64,000 nt of DNA from Saccharothrix sp. NRRL B-16348 (GTDB lineage Bacteria > Actinomycetota > Actinomycetes > Mycobacteriales > Pseudonocardiaceae), in NCBI RefSeq assembly GCF_001280085.1, contig NZ_LGED01000001.1:186001-250000 (forward strand), in the 5' to 3' direction. Positions 25,145-33,362 of this stretch are shown here, piece by piece (within the stretch, counting starts at the first letter, position 1; each line of letters opens with the position of its first letter). The notes beneath the pieces are model-generated. The model did no database searches. It saw only the letters and a program-made list of their open reading frames with translations, and was not told the DNA's origin. The position numbers were made by a program, and so were the translations under genes.

Positions 25145-25789
25145 ATGACCATCGACCTCACCACCGAGGCGATCGCGAAGCTCAGCCCGGCGGAGCTGAT
25201 CTCAACGCTCAAGCAGGTCGACCCGGGCGACCCGGCGCTCAAGGACGTCGACATCGACGTCATCGCGCGCGGCATCGACCCGAAGAAGCTCGGCCGGGAC
25301 GAGTTCGCCGACCTCCTCGACGCGTTGGGCGCGCTGGCCGACGGCGGCGCCGACCTCGACCTGGCCAAGATGGACCCGCAGAACTTCGCGCGGATCATCT
25401 CGCGCGCGTCCAAGGACCAGATCGAGTCCGTGACGTCGAGGCCCGGCCTGCGCGAACGCGTGCTGGACGAGGTGTTCCGCCGCATGGAGGTCCACTTCCG
25501 CAGCGAACGCGCCGGCGCCACGCGTGCCGTCGTGCACTTCCGGCTGACCGGCGGGTTCGACGGCGACGACGTGTACGAGGCGATCATCGAGAACGCCGAG
25601 TGCACGATCAACAAAGAAGAGACGCGTGACCCCAGGGCCACGGTGACGTTGGGACCAGTGGAGTTCCTGAAGCTCGCGACCGGCAACGCGTCCGCCCCGG
25701 TGCTGTTCATGACCGGCAAGCTGAAGGTCAAGGGCGACTTGGGCTTCGCGGCGGGGTTCATGAGCTTGTTCAACATTCCGAAGGCGTGA
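25145..25789 (+). CDS. SCP2 sterol-carrier domain protein
   Basis: This 214-residue protein starts at the ATG at 25145 after GGAGGTG. The C-terminal 115 residues form an SCP2 lipid-binding fold ([56 protein letters not shown]). The first 95 residues are a helical N-terminal extension ([20 protein letters not shown]). SCP2 domains bind and present acyl-CoA or sterol substrates. It lies 7 bases upstream of the acyl-CoA dehydrogenase, so substrate presentation to that enzyme is plausible. Confidence 0.92.
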   Translation: MTIDLTTEAIAKLSPAELISTLKQVDPGDPALKDVDIDVIARGIDPKKLGRDEFADLLDALGALADGGADLDLAKMDPQNFARIISRASKDQIESVTSRPGLRERVLDEVFRRMEVHFRSERAGATRAVVHFRLTGGFDGDDVYEAIIENAECTINKEETRDPRATVTLGPVEFLKLATGNASAPVLFMTGKLKVKGDLGFAAGFMSLFNIPKA

Positions 25790-25796
25790 GGGGACC

Positions 25797-27011
25797 ATGG
25801 GCGGTTTTTCGCTGGAGCTCAACGAAGACCAGGTTGACCTGCGCGAGTGGGTGCACGGCTTCGCGAAGGACGTGATCCGGCCCGCGGCGGCGGAGTGGGA
25901 CGAGCGCGAGGAGACGCCGTGGCCGGTGATCCAGGAGGCGGCGAAGATCGGCCTGTACGGGTTCGAGTCGCTGGCCACCTGGTTCGCCGACCCCATCGGC
26001 CTGTCGCTGCCGATCGCGACCGAGGAGCTGTTCTGGGGTGACGCCGGCATCGCGTTGGCGTTGATGGGCACCGGGTTGGCGGCGGCGGGGATCTTCGCGT
26101 CCGGCTCGCCCGAGCAGCTGGCCGAGTGGGTGCCCGAGTGCTTCGGCACGGAGGACGACCCGAAGCTGGCGGCGTTCTGCGCGTCCGAACCGCAGGCCGG
26201 CTCCGACGTCGCGGGCTACCGGACGCGGGCGGTGTACGACGAGGCCACTGACGAGTGGGTGCTCAACGGGCAGAAGGCGTGGGCGACGAACGGCGGCATC
26301 GCCAACGTCCACGTGGTGACGGCGGTCGTGGACTCCTCTCTGGGCGTCCGGGGCCAGGCGGGCTTCGTCGTGCCGCCGGGTACGCGCGGGCTGTCGTCGC
26401 CGGGGAAGATCCGCAAGCACGGGATGCGGGCGTCGCACACGGCGGACGTGTTCCTGGACGACGTGCGCGTCCCCGGCCGGTGCCTGTTGGGCGGCAAGGA
26501 GAAGCTGGACGCCCGGCTGGCCCGCGCCCGTGAGGGGCAGAAGGCCGGCGGGCAGGCGGCGATGGCCACGTTCGAAACCACCCGCCCGACCGTGGGCGCG
26601 ATGGCGGTGGGCGTCGCGCGTGCGGCTTACGAGTACTCGCTGGAGTACGCGAAGGACCGCTCGGCGTTCGGCCGCAAGATCATCGAGAACCAGTCCATCG
26701 CGTTCGACCTGGCGAACATGAAGATGGAGATCGACGCCGCCCGACTGCTGGTGTGGCGGGCGGCGTGGATGGGCCGCAACAACGTCCCGTTCACGGCGGG
26801 CGAGGGTTCGATGTCGAAGCTCAAGGCGGGCGAGGTCTCGGTGTGGGCGACGGAACGTGCGATCCACATTTTGGGTGGGGCGGGGTACACGCGGGAGCAC
26901 CCGGTGGAGCGCATGCACCGTGACGCCAAGATCTTCACCATCTTCGAGGGGACGTCGGAGATCCAGCGGTTGGTGGTGGCCAGGGCCATTTCGGGGATGT
27001 ACATCAAGTGA
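25797..27011 (+). CDS. Acyl-CoA dehydrogenase
   Basis: This is a flavin enzyme of normal length (404 residues). It carries the middle-domain motif [17 protein letters not shown], the FAD-binding segment [20 protein letters not shown], and the catalytic-base segment [20 protein letters not shown] with Glu near residue 383. It forms an operon with the SCP2 gene, under the paired operator and the divergent TetR. Chain-length or branched specificity cannot be read from the sequence. A terminator follows at 27040. Confidence 0.94.
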   Translation: MGGFSLELNEDQVDLREWVHGFAKDVIRPAAAEWDEREETPWPVIQEAAKIGLYGFESLATWFADPIGLSLPIATEELFWGDAGIALALMGTGLAAAGIFASGSPEQLAEWVPECFGTEDDPKLAAFCASEPQAGSDVAGYRTRAVYDEATDEWVLNGQKAWATNGGIANVHVVTAVVDSSLGVRGQAGFVVPPGTRGLSSPGKIRKHGMRASHTADVFLDDVRVPGRCLLGGKEKLDARLARAREGQKAGGQAAMATFETTRPTVGAMAVGVARAAYEYSLEYAKDRSAFGRKIIENQSIAFDLANMKMEIDAARLLVWRAAWMGRNNVPFTAGEGSMSKLKAGEVSVWATERAIHILGGAGYTREHPVERMHRDAKIFTIFEGTSEIQRLVVARAISGMYIK

Positions 27012-27039
27012 GGTGACGTCCCGGGTTCGCCTGGGTCCA

Positions 27040-27073
27040 GGGCGGGGTCTTCGGGACGCGGGAGACCCCGCCC
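27040..27073 (+). terminator. Terminator of the SCP2-acyl-CoA dehydrogenase operon
   Basis: GGGCGGGGTCT (27040-27050) pairs with AGACCCCGCCC (27063-27073), an 11-bp perfect stem with a 12-base loop, 29 bases after the stop. Confidence 0.85.
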
Positions 27074-27075
27074 CT

Positions 27076-27285
27076 GTGCTTCCGACGGCCGAGGTCGGAG
27101 TGTTGGGGTGGCCCGGTCTGCGCAAGCCGCAGCAGGTCCACTTGGAGGTCGGGGTGGAGGACCTCGGCGTGGCCAAGGCCGAGGTCCGCCGGTTCGGCGG
27201 GACGTTGTTGGGCGAGGCCAACGACGTCTGGTGGGTGTTCGACGGTCCCGCCGGACACCCGTTCTGCCTCGTCAGCGACTTGCTT
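27076..27285 (+). pseudogene. Remnant of a VOC/glyoxalase-like gene
   Basis: The plus-strand frame from 27076 encodes the C-terminal half of a Glyoxalase_6-type domain: QQVHLEVGVEDLGVAKAEVR, then FGGTLLGEANDVWWVFDGPA and GHPFCLVSD. The first half of the roughly 120-residue domain is missing, because the acyl-CoA dehydrogenase terminator sits where it should be. After VSD the frame runs on into the converging MerR gene for about 20 codons of unrelated sequence. No start or ribosome binding site fits. This is a degraded gene, probably lost when the operon and the merR gene were joined. Confidence 0.72.
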
Positions 27286-28177
27286 CGACCAGCCACGCCC
27301 GTTCGGCGGTGGTGTCGGGGATCTGCGTCTCCCAGCCGTTGATCTTGGCGATCAGCTGCCAGTAGCGCTCGGCCCTCGGGTCGCCGAACTCCTCCAACCG
27401 GCGGGACAGTTCGGGGCCCGCCGGGACGTCCAGCGCGGACGCCCACTTGTCGTTGATCCTGACCACGATCGCCGACGCCTCCGGCGAACGTGGGTCGATG
27501 GCCGCGTCCAGCGCCTCGCGCGCCTGCGTGATCGCGTACTGGAACGCCTCCAGTTGCGCGGGTGAGCTCGGTGCCATGTCGGCGCCTTCGGCCCGCATCT
27601 CCTGGTGCCGCTGCGACATCCGCCGGATCGACGCCCGGAAGTCCGGGTCGCGCACCAGGTTCACCAGTTCGATCCACGCCTCCAGCTGCTCCGGCGACGG
27701 GTCGTCCGGCAGGTCGACCCGGACCGACCTCATGCGCGCCACGAACTCGGGTTCCATGTCGAACCCGCCGAACACCTCGTCGAAGAAGTCGTCCAGGATC
27801 GCCTGCCGCTCCTGCTCCGACAGCCGCGCGAACTCGTGCACCATCTCCACCTCCCCGTTCCGTGCCACGACCCGCAGCACGGCCCGGCGCAACCGGAGCG
27901 TGCGCATCTGCGCGTCGATGGCTTCCGCGTGCGTCCGCGCCACCTCGGCGACGGACACCTCCCGCGCCAGCACCCGTTGCGCCGTGGGCAGGTCGACGCC
28001 CAGTTCGCGCAGGGTCCGCACGAGCTTCAGCCGCGCCAGCCCGTCGACGTCGTAGGTGCGGAACCCGCCCGCCGTGCGCCCCGCCACGGGGATCACACCG
28101 CTGTCGGAGTAGAACCGGATCGTCCGCGTGGACAGCCCGGTCAACCGCGCCAGTTCGCCGATCGAGTAGTGCGTCAC
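27272..28177 (-). CDS. MerR-family transcriptional regulator with long effector domain
   Basis: This protein has about 301 residues. I take the GTG at 28177 (VTHYSIGELARLTGLSTRTI), the usual family start; a GTG at 28204 lies inside the operator. The helix-turn-helix and wing occupy 1-75 (IRFYSDSGVIPVAGRTAGGF, then YDVDGLARLKLVRTLRELGV), followed by the dimer helix. The remaining 180 residues form an all-helical domain that I do not recognise as a known drug- or metal-binding domain; there are no Cys, so metal sensing is unlikely. It is divergent from the pentapeptide protein gene. Confidence 0.87.
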   Translation of the reverse strand: MTHYSIGELARLTGLSTRTIRFYSDSGVIPVAGRTAGGFRTYDVDGLARLKLVRTLRELGVDLPTAQRVLAREVSVAEVARTHAEAIDAQMRTLRLRRAVLRVVARNGEVEMVHEFARLSEQERQAILDDFFDEVFGGFDMEPEFVARMRSVRVDLPDDPSPEQLEAWIELVNLVRDPDFRASIRRMSQRHQEMRAEGADMAPSSPAQLEAFQYAITQAREALDAAIDPRSPEASAIVVRINDKWASALDVPAGPELSRRLEEFGDPRAERYWQLIAKINGWETQIPDTTAERAWLVEASR

Positions 28178-28195
28178 GGGGACCACCCTGAACTC

Positions 28196-28208
28196 TCCAG
28201 TCACTGGA
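28196..28208. promoter_or_regulatory. MerR-type operator
   Basis: TCCAGTCACTGGA is a perfect 6+1+6 palindrome. On the minus strand TTGAAG lies just upstream, and the dyad sits where MerR proteins bind between -35 and -10. It ends 19 bases from the chosen merR start, consistent with autoregulation. Confidence 0.6.
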
Positions 28209-28250
28209 ACTTCAACCGATTAACGCCATCGTCGGGCACGATTGCTCGCT

Positions 28251-29318
28251 GTGCCGCCGGAGTTGACCGCCTACCTGCCCGCCATCGCGGCGTTCGCCGC
28301 CCTCGTGCTGCTGTGGTGGTTGGTCAAACGCTCTCCCCGACCGACACGGGTGCCGCACGCGGGCGCGCGGGGCTCGATGGCCGGGGCGGTGGTGAGGTGG
28401 TTGCTCGCGGCGGTCGTGCTGGCGGGCGCCACGGGGACCGGTCTCTACCTGCTGCTCGGCCGGCCGAAGCTGCCGGACACCGCCGCGTTCACCACCGCCG
28501 AGCTGCTCGACCTGCTCAAGATCGGGTTGGCGGTGGTCGGCGGGCTGGGCGCGGTGGTCGCGCTCGCGGTCGCCTACCGCAAGCAACTGGTGTCCGAGGC
28601 GGCGCACGTGATCGCGACGCGACAAGAGGACCGCGAAGGCACCAAGTACCTGAACGAGCGCTACGGGAAGGCGGCCGAGCAGCTCGGGCACGAGAGCTTC
28701 GCGGTGCGGCTCGCCGGTGTCTACGCCATGGTCGGTCTGGCCGACGACTGGGCGGCCCAACGGCAGACGTGCGTGGACGTCCTGTGCGGCTACCTGCGCA
28801 CGCCCTACCCGGAGGAGGACCGCACGGAGCGCGAGGTGCGGCAGGCGATCATCACCAAGCTCCTCGACCACAGCCCGCGTTGGCACCAGGTGAGCTTCGA
28901 CTTCCACGGCGTCGAGTTCGAGGACCTCGACCTCGCGGGCCGGGTCGTCAACGGCGACTTCTCGTTCGACCACGCCGTCTTCCGCGGTGGGCTCACCGAT
29001 TTCAGCGGTACCAGGTTCATCGGTTCGACCACCTTCCGCGGCGCGATCTTCGCGGCGGACCGCACCACGTTCTGGGGCATGCTGGCGGACCGGGCCGTGC
29101 TGGACTTCAGCGCCGCGAGCTTCAGCGGCGAGGTGGTCGACTTCTCCGCCACCACGTTGACCGAGCGCACGACCGTCAAACTGGACGCCGCCGAGGCCGA
29201 GGGGTGCGTGTTCCTGCTCGACGAGTTCGAGGCGCGCGACCCGGAGGAGTTCGAACGGGCGCTGCGGAACAGCAAGACGCCGGGAACCCTTGGGGATTCC
29301 CGGCGTCCGCTGTCGTAG
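28251..29318 (+). CDS. Membrane-anchored pentapeptide-repeat protein
   Basis: This protein has about 355 residues (GTG at 28251; TTG at 28242 is possible). Three hydrophobic segments occur in the first 105 residues (AAFAALVLLWWLV, VVRWLLAAVVLAGATGTGLY, IGLAVVGGLGAVVALAVAY). A conserved link YLNERYGKAAEQLGHESFAV and VRLAGVYAMVGLADDW follows, then pentapeptide-like coils from about 220 (FEDLDLAGRVVNGDFSF, AVFRGGLTDFSGTRFIG). This layout is common in actinobacteria; its function is unknown. It has no downstream partner on this strand. Confidence 0.83.
   Translation: MPPELTAYLPAIAAFAALVLLWWLVKRSPRPTRVPHAGARGSMAGAVVRWLLAAVVLAGATGTGLYLLLGRPKLPDTAAFTTAELLDLLKIGLAVVGGLGAVVALAVAYRKQLVSEAAHVIATRQEDREGTKYLNERYGKAAEQLGHESFAVRLAGVYAMVGLADDWAAQRQTCVDVLCGYLRTPYPEEDRTEREVRQAIITKLLDHSPRWHQVSFDFHGVEFEDLDLAGRVVNGDFSFDHAVFRGGLTDFSGTRFIGSTTFRGAIFAADRTTFWGMLADRAVLDFSAASFSGEVVDFSATTLTERTTVKLDAAEAEGCVFLLDEFEARDPEEFERALRNSKTPGTLGDSRRPLS
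29277..29306. terminator. Hairpin inside the 3' end of the pentapeptide gene
   Basis: ACGCCGGGAA (29277-29286) pairs perfectly with TTCCCGGCGT (29297-29306). The stem overlaps the last codons of the gene and separates it from the converging bkdC. Confidence 0.7.
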
Positions 29319-29326
29319 CAGTCGTC

Positions 29327-30673
29327 CTAGTAGGTCATCGCCACACCGGGGTCGGCGAGCAGCGCGCCCACGTCGGCCAGGAACTGCGAGCCCTGCTGGC
29401 CGTCGACCACGCGGTGGTCGAAGCTGAGCGCCAGTTGGCACACCTTGCGCGGCACGACTTGGCCGTCCACCACCCACGGCATGTCCCGGATCGCGCCGAA
29501 GGCCAGGATCGCCGACTCGCCCGGGTTGATGATCGGGGTCCCCGTGTCGACGCCGAAGACGCCGACGTTGGTGATGGTGATCGTGCCGCCCATCATGTCC
29601 GCGGGCGTCGTCTTGCCCTCACGGGCGGTCGTGGCCAGGGCGTCCAGGGAGACGGCCAGCTCGCGCAGCGACATGCGGTCGGCGTCGCGGACCTTCGGCA
29701 CCACGAGACCGCGTGGCGTCGCGGCGGCGATGCCCAGGTGCACGTAGTCCTTGTAGACGATCTCCTGCGCCGCCTCGTCCCACGTCGCGTTGACGTCGGG
29801 CGTGCGGCGGACGGCGAGCACGACGGCCTTGGCGGCGAACGCCAGCGGCGTGAGCTTGACGTCGCGGAACTGCGGCGCGTTCTTCAGCCGCGCCCGCAGC
29901 TCCATCATCGGCGTCACGTCGACGGTCAGGAACTCCGTGACGTGCGGCGCGGTGAACGCGCTCTCGACCATCGCCTGCGCGGTCGCCTTGCGGACGCCCT
30001 TGATCGGCACCCGCCGTTCCCGCGACCCGCTGTCGACGGCCGCGGCCGGCGCCGGAGCCGGGGACGCCACGGCCTGCTCGACGTCCTCCCGCGTGATCAC
30101 GCCGCCCGGGCCGGAGCCCGACAGCGCGTACAGGTCGACGCCCAGGTCCTTGGCCAGCTTGCGCACCGGCGGCTTGGCCAGCGGCACGTAGCCGCCCGCC
30201 GGAGCGGCCACCGGTTCCGCGACCACCGGAGCAGGTGCGGAAACCGGAGCCGGAGCGGCGGCGACGGGAGCCGGCGCGTCCTTGCGGGCCCGGCGCTTCG
30301 CGGCGCCGGCACGCGGGCCGTAGCCGACCAGCGTGGCGATCCGGCCGCCCGGCATCTCCTCGCCGATCTTGCCGTTCGACGCGGGCGCGGACGTCGGCGT
30401 CGGCGCGGCGGCCGGCGCCGAGCCGGACGGGTCGACGTCGATCGTGATGATGGGAACGCCCACCTCGACCGTCTGACCGACCTCGGCCAGCAACTCGGTC
30501 ACCACGCCGTCCCACGGGCACGGCAGCTCGACGGCCGCCTTGGCGGTCTCGATCTCGACGATGACCTGGTTGACCTTCACCGCGTCACCCGGCTTGACGT
30601 GCCAGGTGAGGATCTCGGCCTCGGTCAGCCCTTCCGCCGTGTCGGGCATGGGGAACTGCTTGAACTGCGGCAC
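29327..30673 (-). CDS. bkdC: Dihydrolipoamide acyltransferase (E2) of branched-chain keto-acid dehydrogenase
   Basis: This 448-residue E2 carries acyl groups from E1 to CoA. A single lipoyl domain has Lys45 in VIVEIETAKAAVE. A Pro/Ala linker, then the E1/E3-binding domain PPVRKLAKDLGVDLYALSGS and GPGGVITREDVEQAV (about 168-205), precede the catalytic domain ending LSFDHRVVDGQQGSQFL with His420 and Asp424. The gene is 10 bases downstream of the E1-beta gene and is the last in the operon. No E3 (lipoamide dehydrogenase) gene is in the window, so the complex must borrow it. Confidence 0.92.
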   Translation of the reverse strand: MPQFKQFPMPDTAEGLTEAEILTWHVKPGDAVKVNQVIVEIETAKAAVELPCPWDGVVTELLAEVGQTVEVGVPIITIDVDPSGSAPAAAPTPTSAPASNGKIGEEMPGGRIATLVGYGPRAGAAKRRARKDAPAPVAAAPAPVSAPAPVVAEPVAAPAGGYVPLAKPPVRKLAKDLGVDLYALSGSGPGGVITREDVEQAVASPAPAPAAAVDSGSRERRVPIKGVRKATAQAMVESAFTAPHVTEFLTVDVTPMMELRARLKNAPQFRDVKLTPLAFAAKAVVLAVRRTPDVNATWDEAAQEIVYKDYVHLGIAAATPRGLVVPKVRDADRMSLRELAVSLDALATTAREGKTTPADMMGGTITITNVGVFGVDTGTPIINPGESAILAFGAIRDMPWVVDGQVVPRKVCQLALSFDHRVVDGQQGSQFLADVGALLADPGVAMTY

Positions 30674-30683
30674 GACTATCCCC

Positions 30684-31706
30684 CTACCAGGCCAGCGAGC
30701 GGTCGACGGCGTGCAGCACCCGGTCGAGGTCGGGGAGGAACTCCTCCTCCAACTTCGACGGCGGGTACGGGGTGTCGAACCCGGTCACCCGCAGCACGGG
30801 GGCCTGCAGGGAGTAGAAGCACTCCTGCTGCACCTTGGCCGCGATCTCGCTGGAGATGGAGGACTCGCTGGGCGCCTCGGTCACCACGACCAGCCGGCCG
30901 GTGCGCCGCACCGACTCGTACACGGGCGCGAGGTCGAGCGGCGACAGCGAGCGCAGGTCGACGACCTCCAGCGAACGCCCCTCCTCCTCGGCCGCCGCGG
31001 CGGCTTCCAGCGACGTGCGCACCATCGGCCCGTACGTCACGAGCGTGACGTCGCGGCCGGTGCGCAGCGTGCGCGAGGCGAACAGCGGTCCGGGCGCGGC
31101 GGTCGTGTCGACCTCGCCCTTCTCGTAGTAGCGCCGCTTGGGCTCGAAGAACAGCACCGGGTCGTCGCAGTCGATCGCCTGCTGGATCATCCAGTAGGCG
31201 TCGGCCGGGTTGGAGCACGCGACGACCTTGAGGCCGGCGGTGTGCGCGAAGTACGACTCGGGCGACTCGGAGTGGTGCTCGACCGCGCCGATCCCGCCGC
31301 CGAACGGCACCCGGATCACCATGGGCACCTTGAGCCTGCCCTGGGTGCGGAAGTGCAGCTTGGCGACCTGCGACACGATCTGGTCGAAGCCGGGGAAGAT
31401 GAAGCCGTCGAACTGGATCTCGCACACCGGCCGGTAGCCGCGGATCGCGAGGCCGACGGCGGTGCCGATGATGCCGGACTCCGCCAGCGGGGTGTCCAGC
31501 ACGCGCTGCTCGCCGAAGTCCTTCTGCAGGCCGTCGGTGATCCGGAAGACGCCGCCGAGCTTGCCGACGTCCTCACCCATCACGATGACCTTGGGGTTGG
31601 CCTCCATCGACGCGCGCAGGCCGTTGTTCAACGCCTTCGCGATGGTCAGCGTCTGCACCGCGGCGGGTGCGGCGGACGTGGTGCGGTCCATGGTCGGAGC
31701 AGCCAT
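30684..31706 (-). CDS. bkdB: 2-oxoacid dehydrogenase E1 subunit beta
   Basis: This 340-residue protein shows the transketolase-type pyrimidine domain: IAKALNNGLRASMEANPKVI, VMGEDVGKLGGVFRITDGLQ, DTPLAESGIIGTAVGLAIRG, then RVPFGGGIGAVEHHSESPES. The C-terminal domain includes VTYGPMVRTSLEAAAAAEEE and RLVVVTEAPSESSISSEIAA. It forms an alpha2-beta2 E1 with the upstream subunit; the start codon overlaps that gene's stop (ATGA), giving coupled translation. Confidence 0.92.
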   Translation of the reverse strand: MAAPTMDRTTSAAPAAVQTLTIAKALNNGLRASMEANPKVIVMGEDVGKLGGVFRITDGLQKDFGEQRVLDTPLAESGIIGTAVGLAIRGYRPVCEIQFDGFIFPGFDQIVSQVAKLHFRTQGRLKVPMVIRVPFGGGIGAVEHHSESPESYFAHTAGLKVVACSNPADAYWMIQQAIDCDDPVLFFEPKRRYYEKGEVDTTAAPGPLFASRTLRTGRDVTLVTYGPMVRTSLEAAAAAEEEGRSLEVVDLRSLSPLDLAPVYESVRRTGRLVVVTEAPSESSISSEIAAKVQQECFYSLQAPVLRVTGFDTPYPPSKLEEEFLPDLDRVLHAVDRSLAW

Positions 31707-32899
31707 CAGTGCTCACCTCCCGCGAACCCGGCGTGGTAGGCCAGGAACTCGTCGCGTTGCGCCTCCAGGACGTGGTTGCCCTCGGCGTAGACCTCGCTGA
31801 AGATCCGCCCGGCCGGTGGGTCGGGCAGGTTGACGCAGTAGTCGCGCAGCTCGATCGCGATCTGCTCGGCCTCGGCCTCGACCGACTCGAAGAACGCCTG
31901 GTCGGCCCACTGCTGCTTGACGAGGTGCACCTTGACCCGCTCGATCGGGTCCTTCAGCTTCCACAGCTCCAGCTCGTCGGACAGCCGGTAGCGCGACGGG
32001 TCGTCGGACGTGGTGTGCGCGTCCATCCGGTAGGTGAACGCCTCGATCAGGATCGGGCCGTTGCCCTGGCGGCACTCCTCCAGCGCCCAGCGGGTGACCG
32101 CGAGGGTGGCCAGCACGTCGTTGCCGTCGACCCGGATGCCGGGGAAGCCGTAGCCGCGCGCCCGCTGGTAGAGCGGGAGGCGGGACTGGCGCTCGGTCGG
32201 CTCGGAGATCGCCCACTGGTTGTTCTGGCAGAAGAACACCAGCGGCGCGTCGTAGACGGCGGCCCACACGAAGCCCTCGTGCACGTCGCCCTGGCTGGTC
32301 GCGCCGTCGCCGAAGAAGCAGATGGTGGCCTCGCCGTCGGCGTCGCCCACCTTGCCGTCGAACTTCTGCCCCATCGCGTACCCGGTGGCGTTGAGCACCT
32401 GGTTGCCGATGACGATCGTGTACGGGTGGAACCGGGTCTCGACCGGGTCCCACGTGCCGTTGTCGGTGCCGCGGAAGATGCCGAGCAGGTCCGTCGGCTT
32501 GACCCCGCGCGTCCACGCGATGCCGTGCTCGCGGTAGCTGGGGAACGCCATGTCCTCCGGGCGCATGGCCCGGCCGGCGCCGATCTGCGCGGCCTCCTGG
32601 CCGAGCAGCGGGACCCAGATGCCCAGCTCGCCCTTGCGCTGCAGCGCGTTGGCCTCGCGGTCGACGCGGCGGACCAGGACCATGTCGCGGTACAGCCCGC
32701 GCAGCTCCTCGGCCGTGATGTCGATGTCGAAATCCGGGTGCTGGACGCGCTCGCCCTCGGGGGTGAGCAGCTGCACCAGGTCGGCGCCGCCCTCGTCTGT
32801 CGCTCGCAAGCCTGCGATCACCTGTTCCGCTGTCGGTTTGGCAGCAGTGGCCGGCGCGGCATCCGGCCCTGGGTGCGTCCATTTCTCGGGGGACGACAT
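31706..32899 (-). CDS. bkdA: 2-oxoacid dehydrogenase E1 subunit alpha (ThDP-binding)
   Basis: This protein has 397 residues from the ATG at 32899; the open frame extends to 33001, but that part lacks family similarity. The ThDP motif is GDGATSQGDVHEGFVWAAVY through APLVFFCQNNQWAIS, the GDG...NN signature. The phosphorylation-loop-like region TYRMDAHTTSDDPSRYR matches BCKDH/PDH E1-alpha. The N-terminal LVQLLTPEGERVQHPDFDID is typical of actinobacterial branched-chain E1. The complex makes isobutyryl-, 2-methylbutyryl- and isovaleryl-CoA from valine, isoleucine and leucine; a pyruvate role cannot be excluded. Confidence 0.92.
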   Translation of the reverse strand: MSSPEKWTHPGPDAAPATAAKPTAEQVIAGLRATDEGGADLVQLLTPEGERVQHPDFDIDITAEELRGLYRDMVLVRRVDREANALQRKGELGIWVPLLGQEAAQIGAGRAMRPEDMAFPSYREHGIAWTRGVKPTDLLGIFRGTDNGTWDPVETRFHPYTIVIGNQVLNATGYAMGQKFDGKVGDADGEATICFFGDGATSQGDVHEGFVWAAVYDAPLVFFCQNNQWAISEPTERQSRLPLYQRARGYGFPGIRVDGNDVLATLAVTRWALEECRQGNGPILIEAFTYRMDAHTTSDDPSRYRLSDELELWKLKDPIERVKVHLVKQQWADQAFFESVEAEAEQIAIELRDYCVNLPDPPAGRIFSEVYAEGNHVLEAQRDEFLAYHAGFAGGEH

Positions 32900-33362
32900 G
32901 CGCCTTGTCTCCTCGTCTACGAGGCCGCCCGGTCGCTTGTGGCGATCCTGCGCGGCTGCACCGCCAGTCGCCGTCGCCCCCGGGGTGTGGGGGTCGGGCA
33001 ACCGTCGGCGCTGACGGTGTTCTCATCCACATCCTGACATGGCGTCACTCGACATGGTGAGCCCCGTCCCAGTTCGTAATCTCCTGTGCAGCGTTCTGAC
33101 GTGCGGTAACGGTTGGACGGCCAATCTTCGGCAGTCCAAGTAGAGCGTCCGATTATCGAACGGCAGCGTCCCGGTTACCGATCGTTAACCACCTTCCGTA
33201 GGGTTTCGGATACGCCGGGTCGACCGGAATTGCCCACGTCGGCACCCTCGCGTTGGATGGACTACCGACCATCGGCCGGACAGACCATTTCCACCACGCG
33301 AAACTTGCGCGAGGCCGGTTTCCGGGGGACTTCGACGGCCGGCGCCGTGACAGGATCGGGGC
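32900..33362. promoter_or_regulatory. Divergent bkdA / M20 peptidase promoter region
   Basis: This is a 463-base gap without a convincing gene. It is relatively AT-rich between 33050 and 33310 and holds the dyad described at 33173. GGTAACGG near 33103 resembles the dyad half and may be a further contact. The M20 start at 33363 has no strong ribosome binding site. Confidence 0.5.
33173..33190. promoter_or_regulatory. GGTTACCGATCGTTAACC dyad
   Basis: This is an 18-base near-palindrome with 16 of 18 positions symmetric, 274 bases upstream of bkdA and 173 upstream of the peptidase gene. No regulator gene is adjacent. Confidence 0.45.

Noticed and set aside
27605..31048. Plus-strand open frame of 1147 codons across merR, the pentapeptide gene and bkdC
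   Set aside because: Crosses several real genes and an intergenic region, with composition typical of shadow frames.
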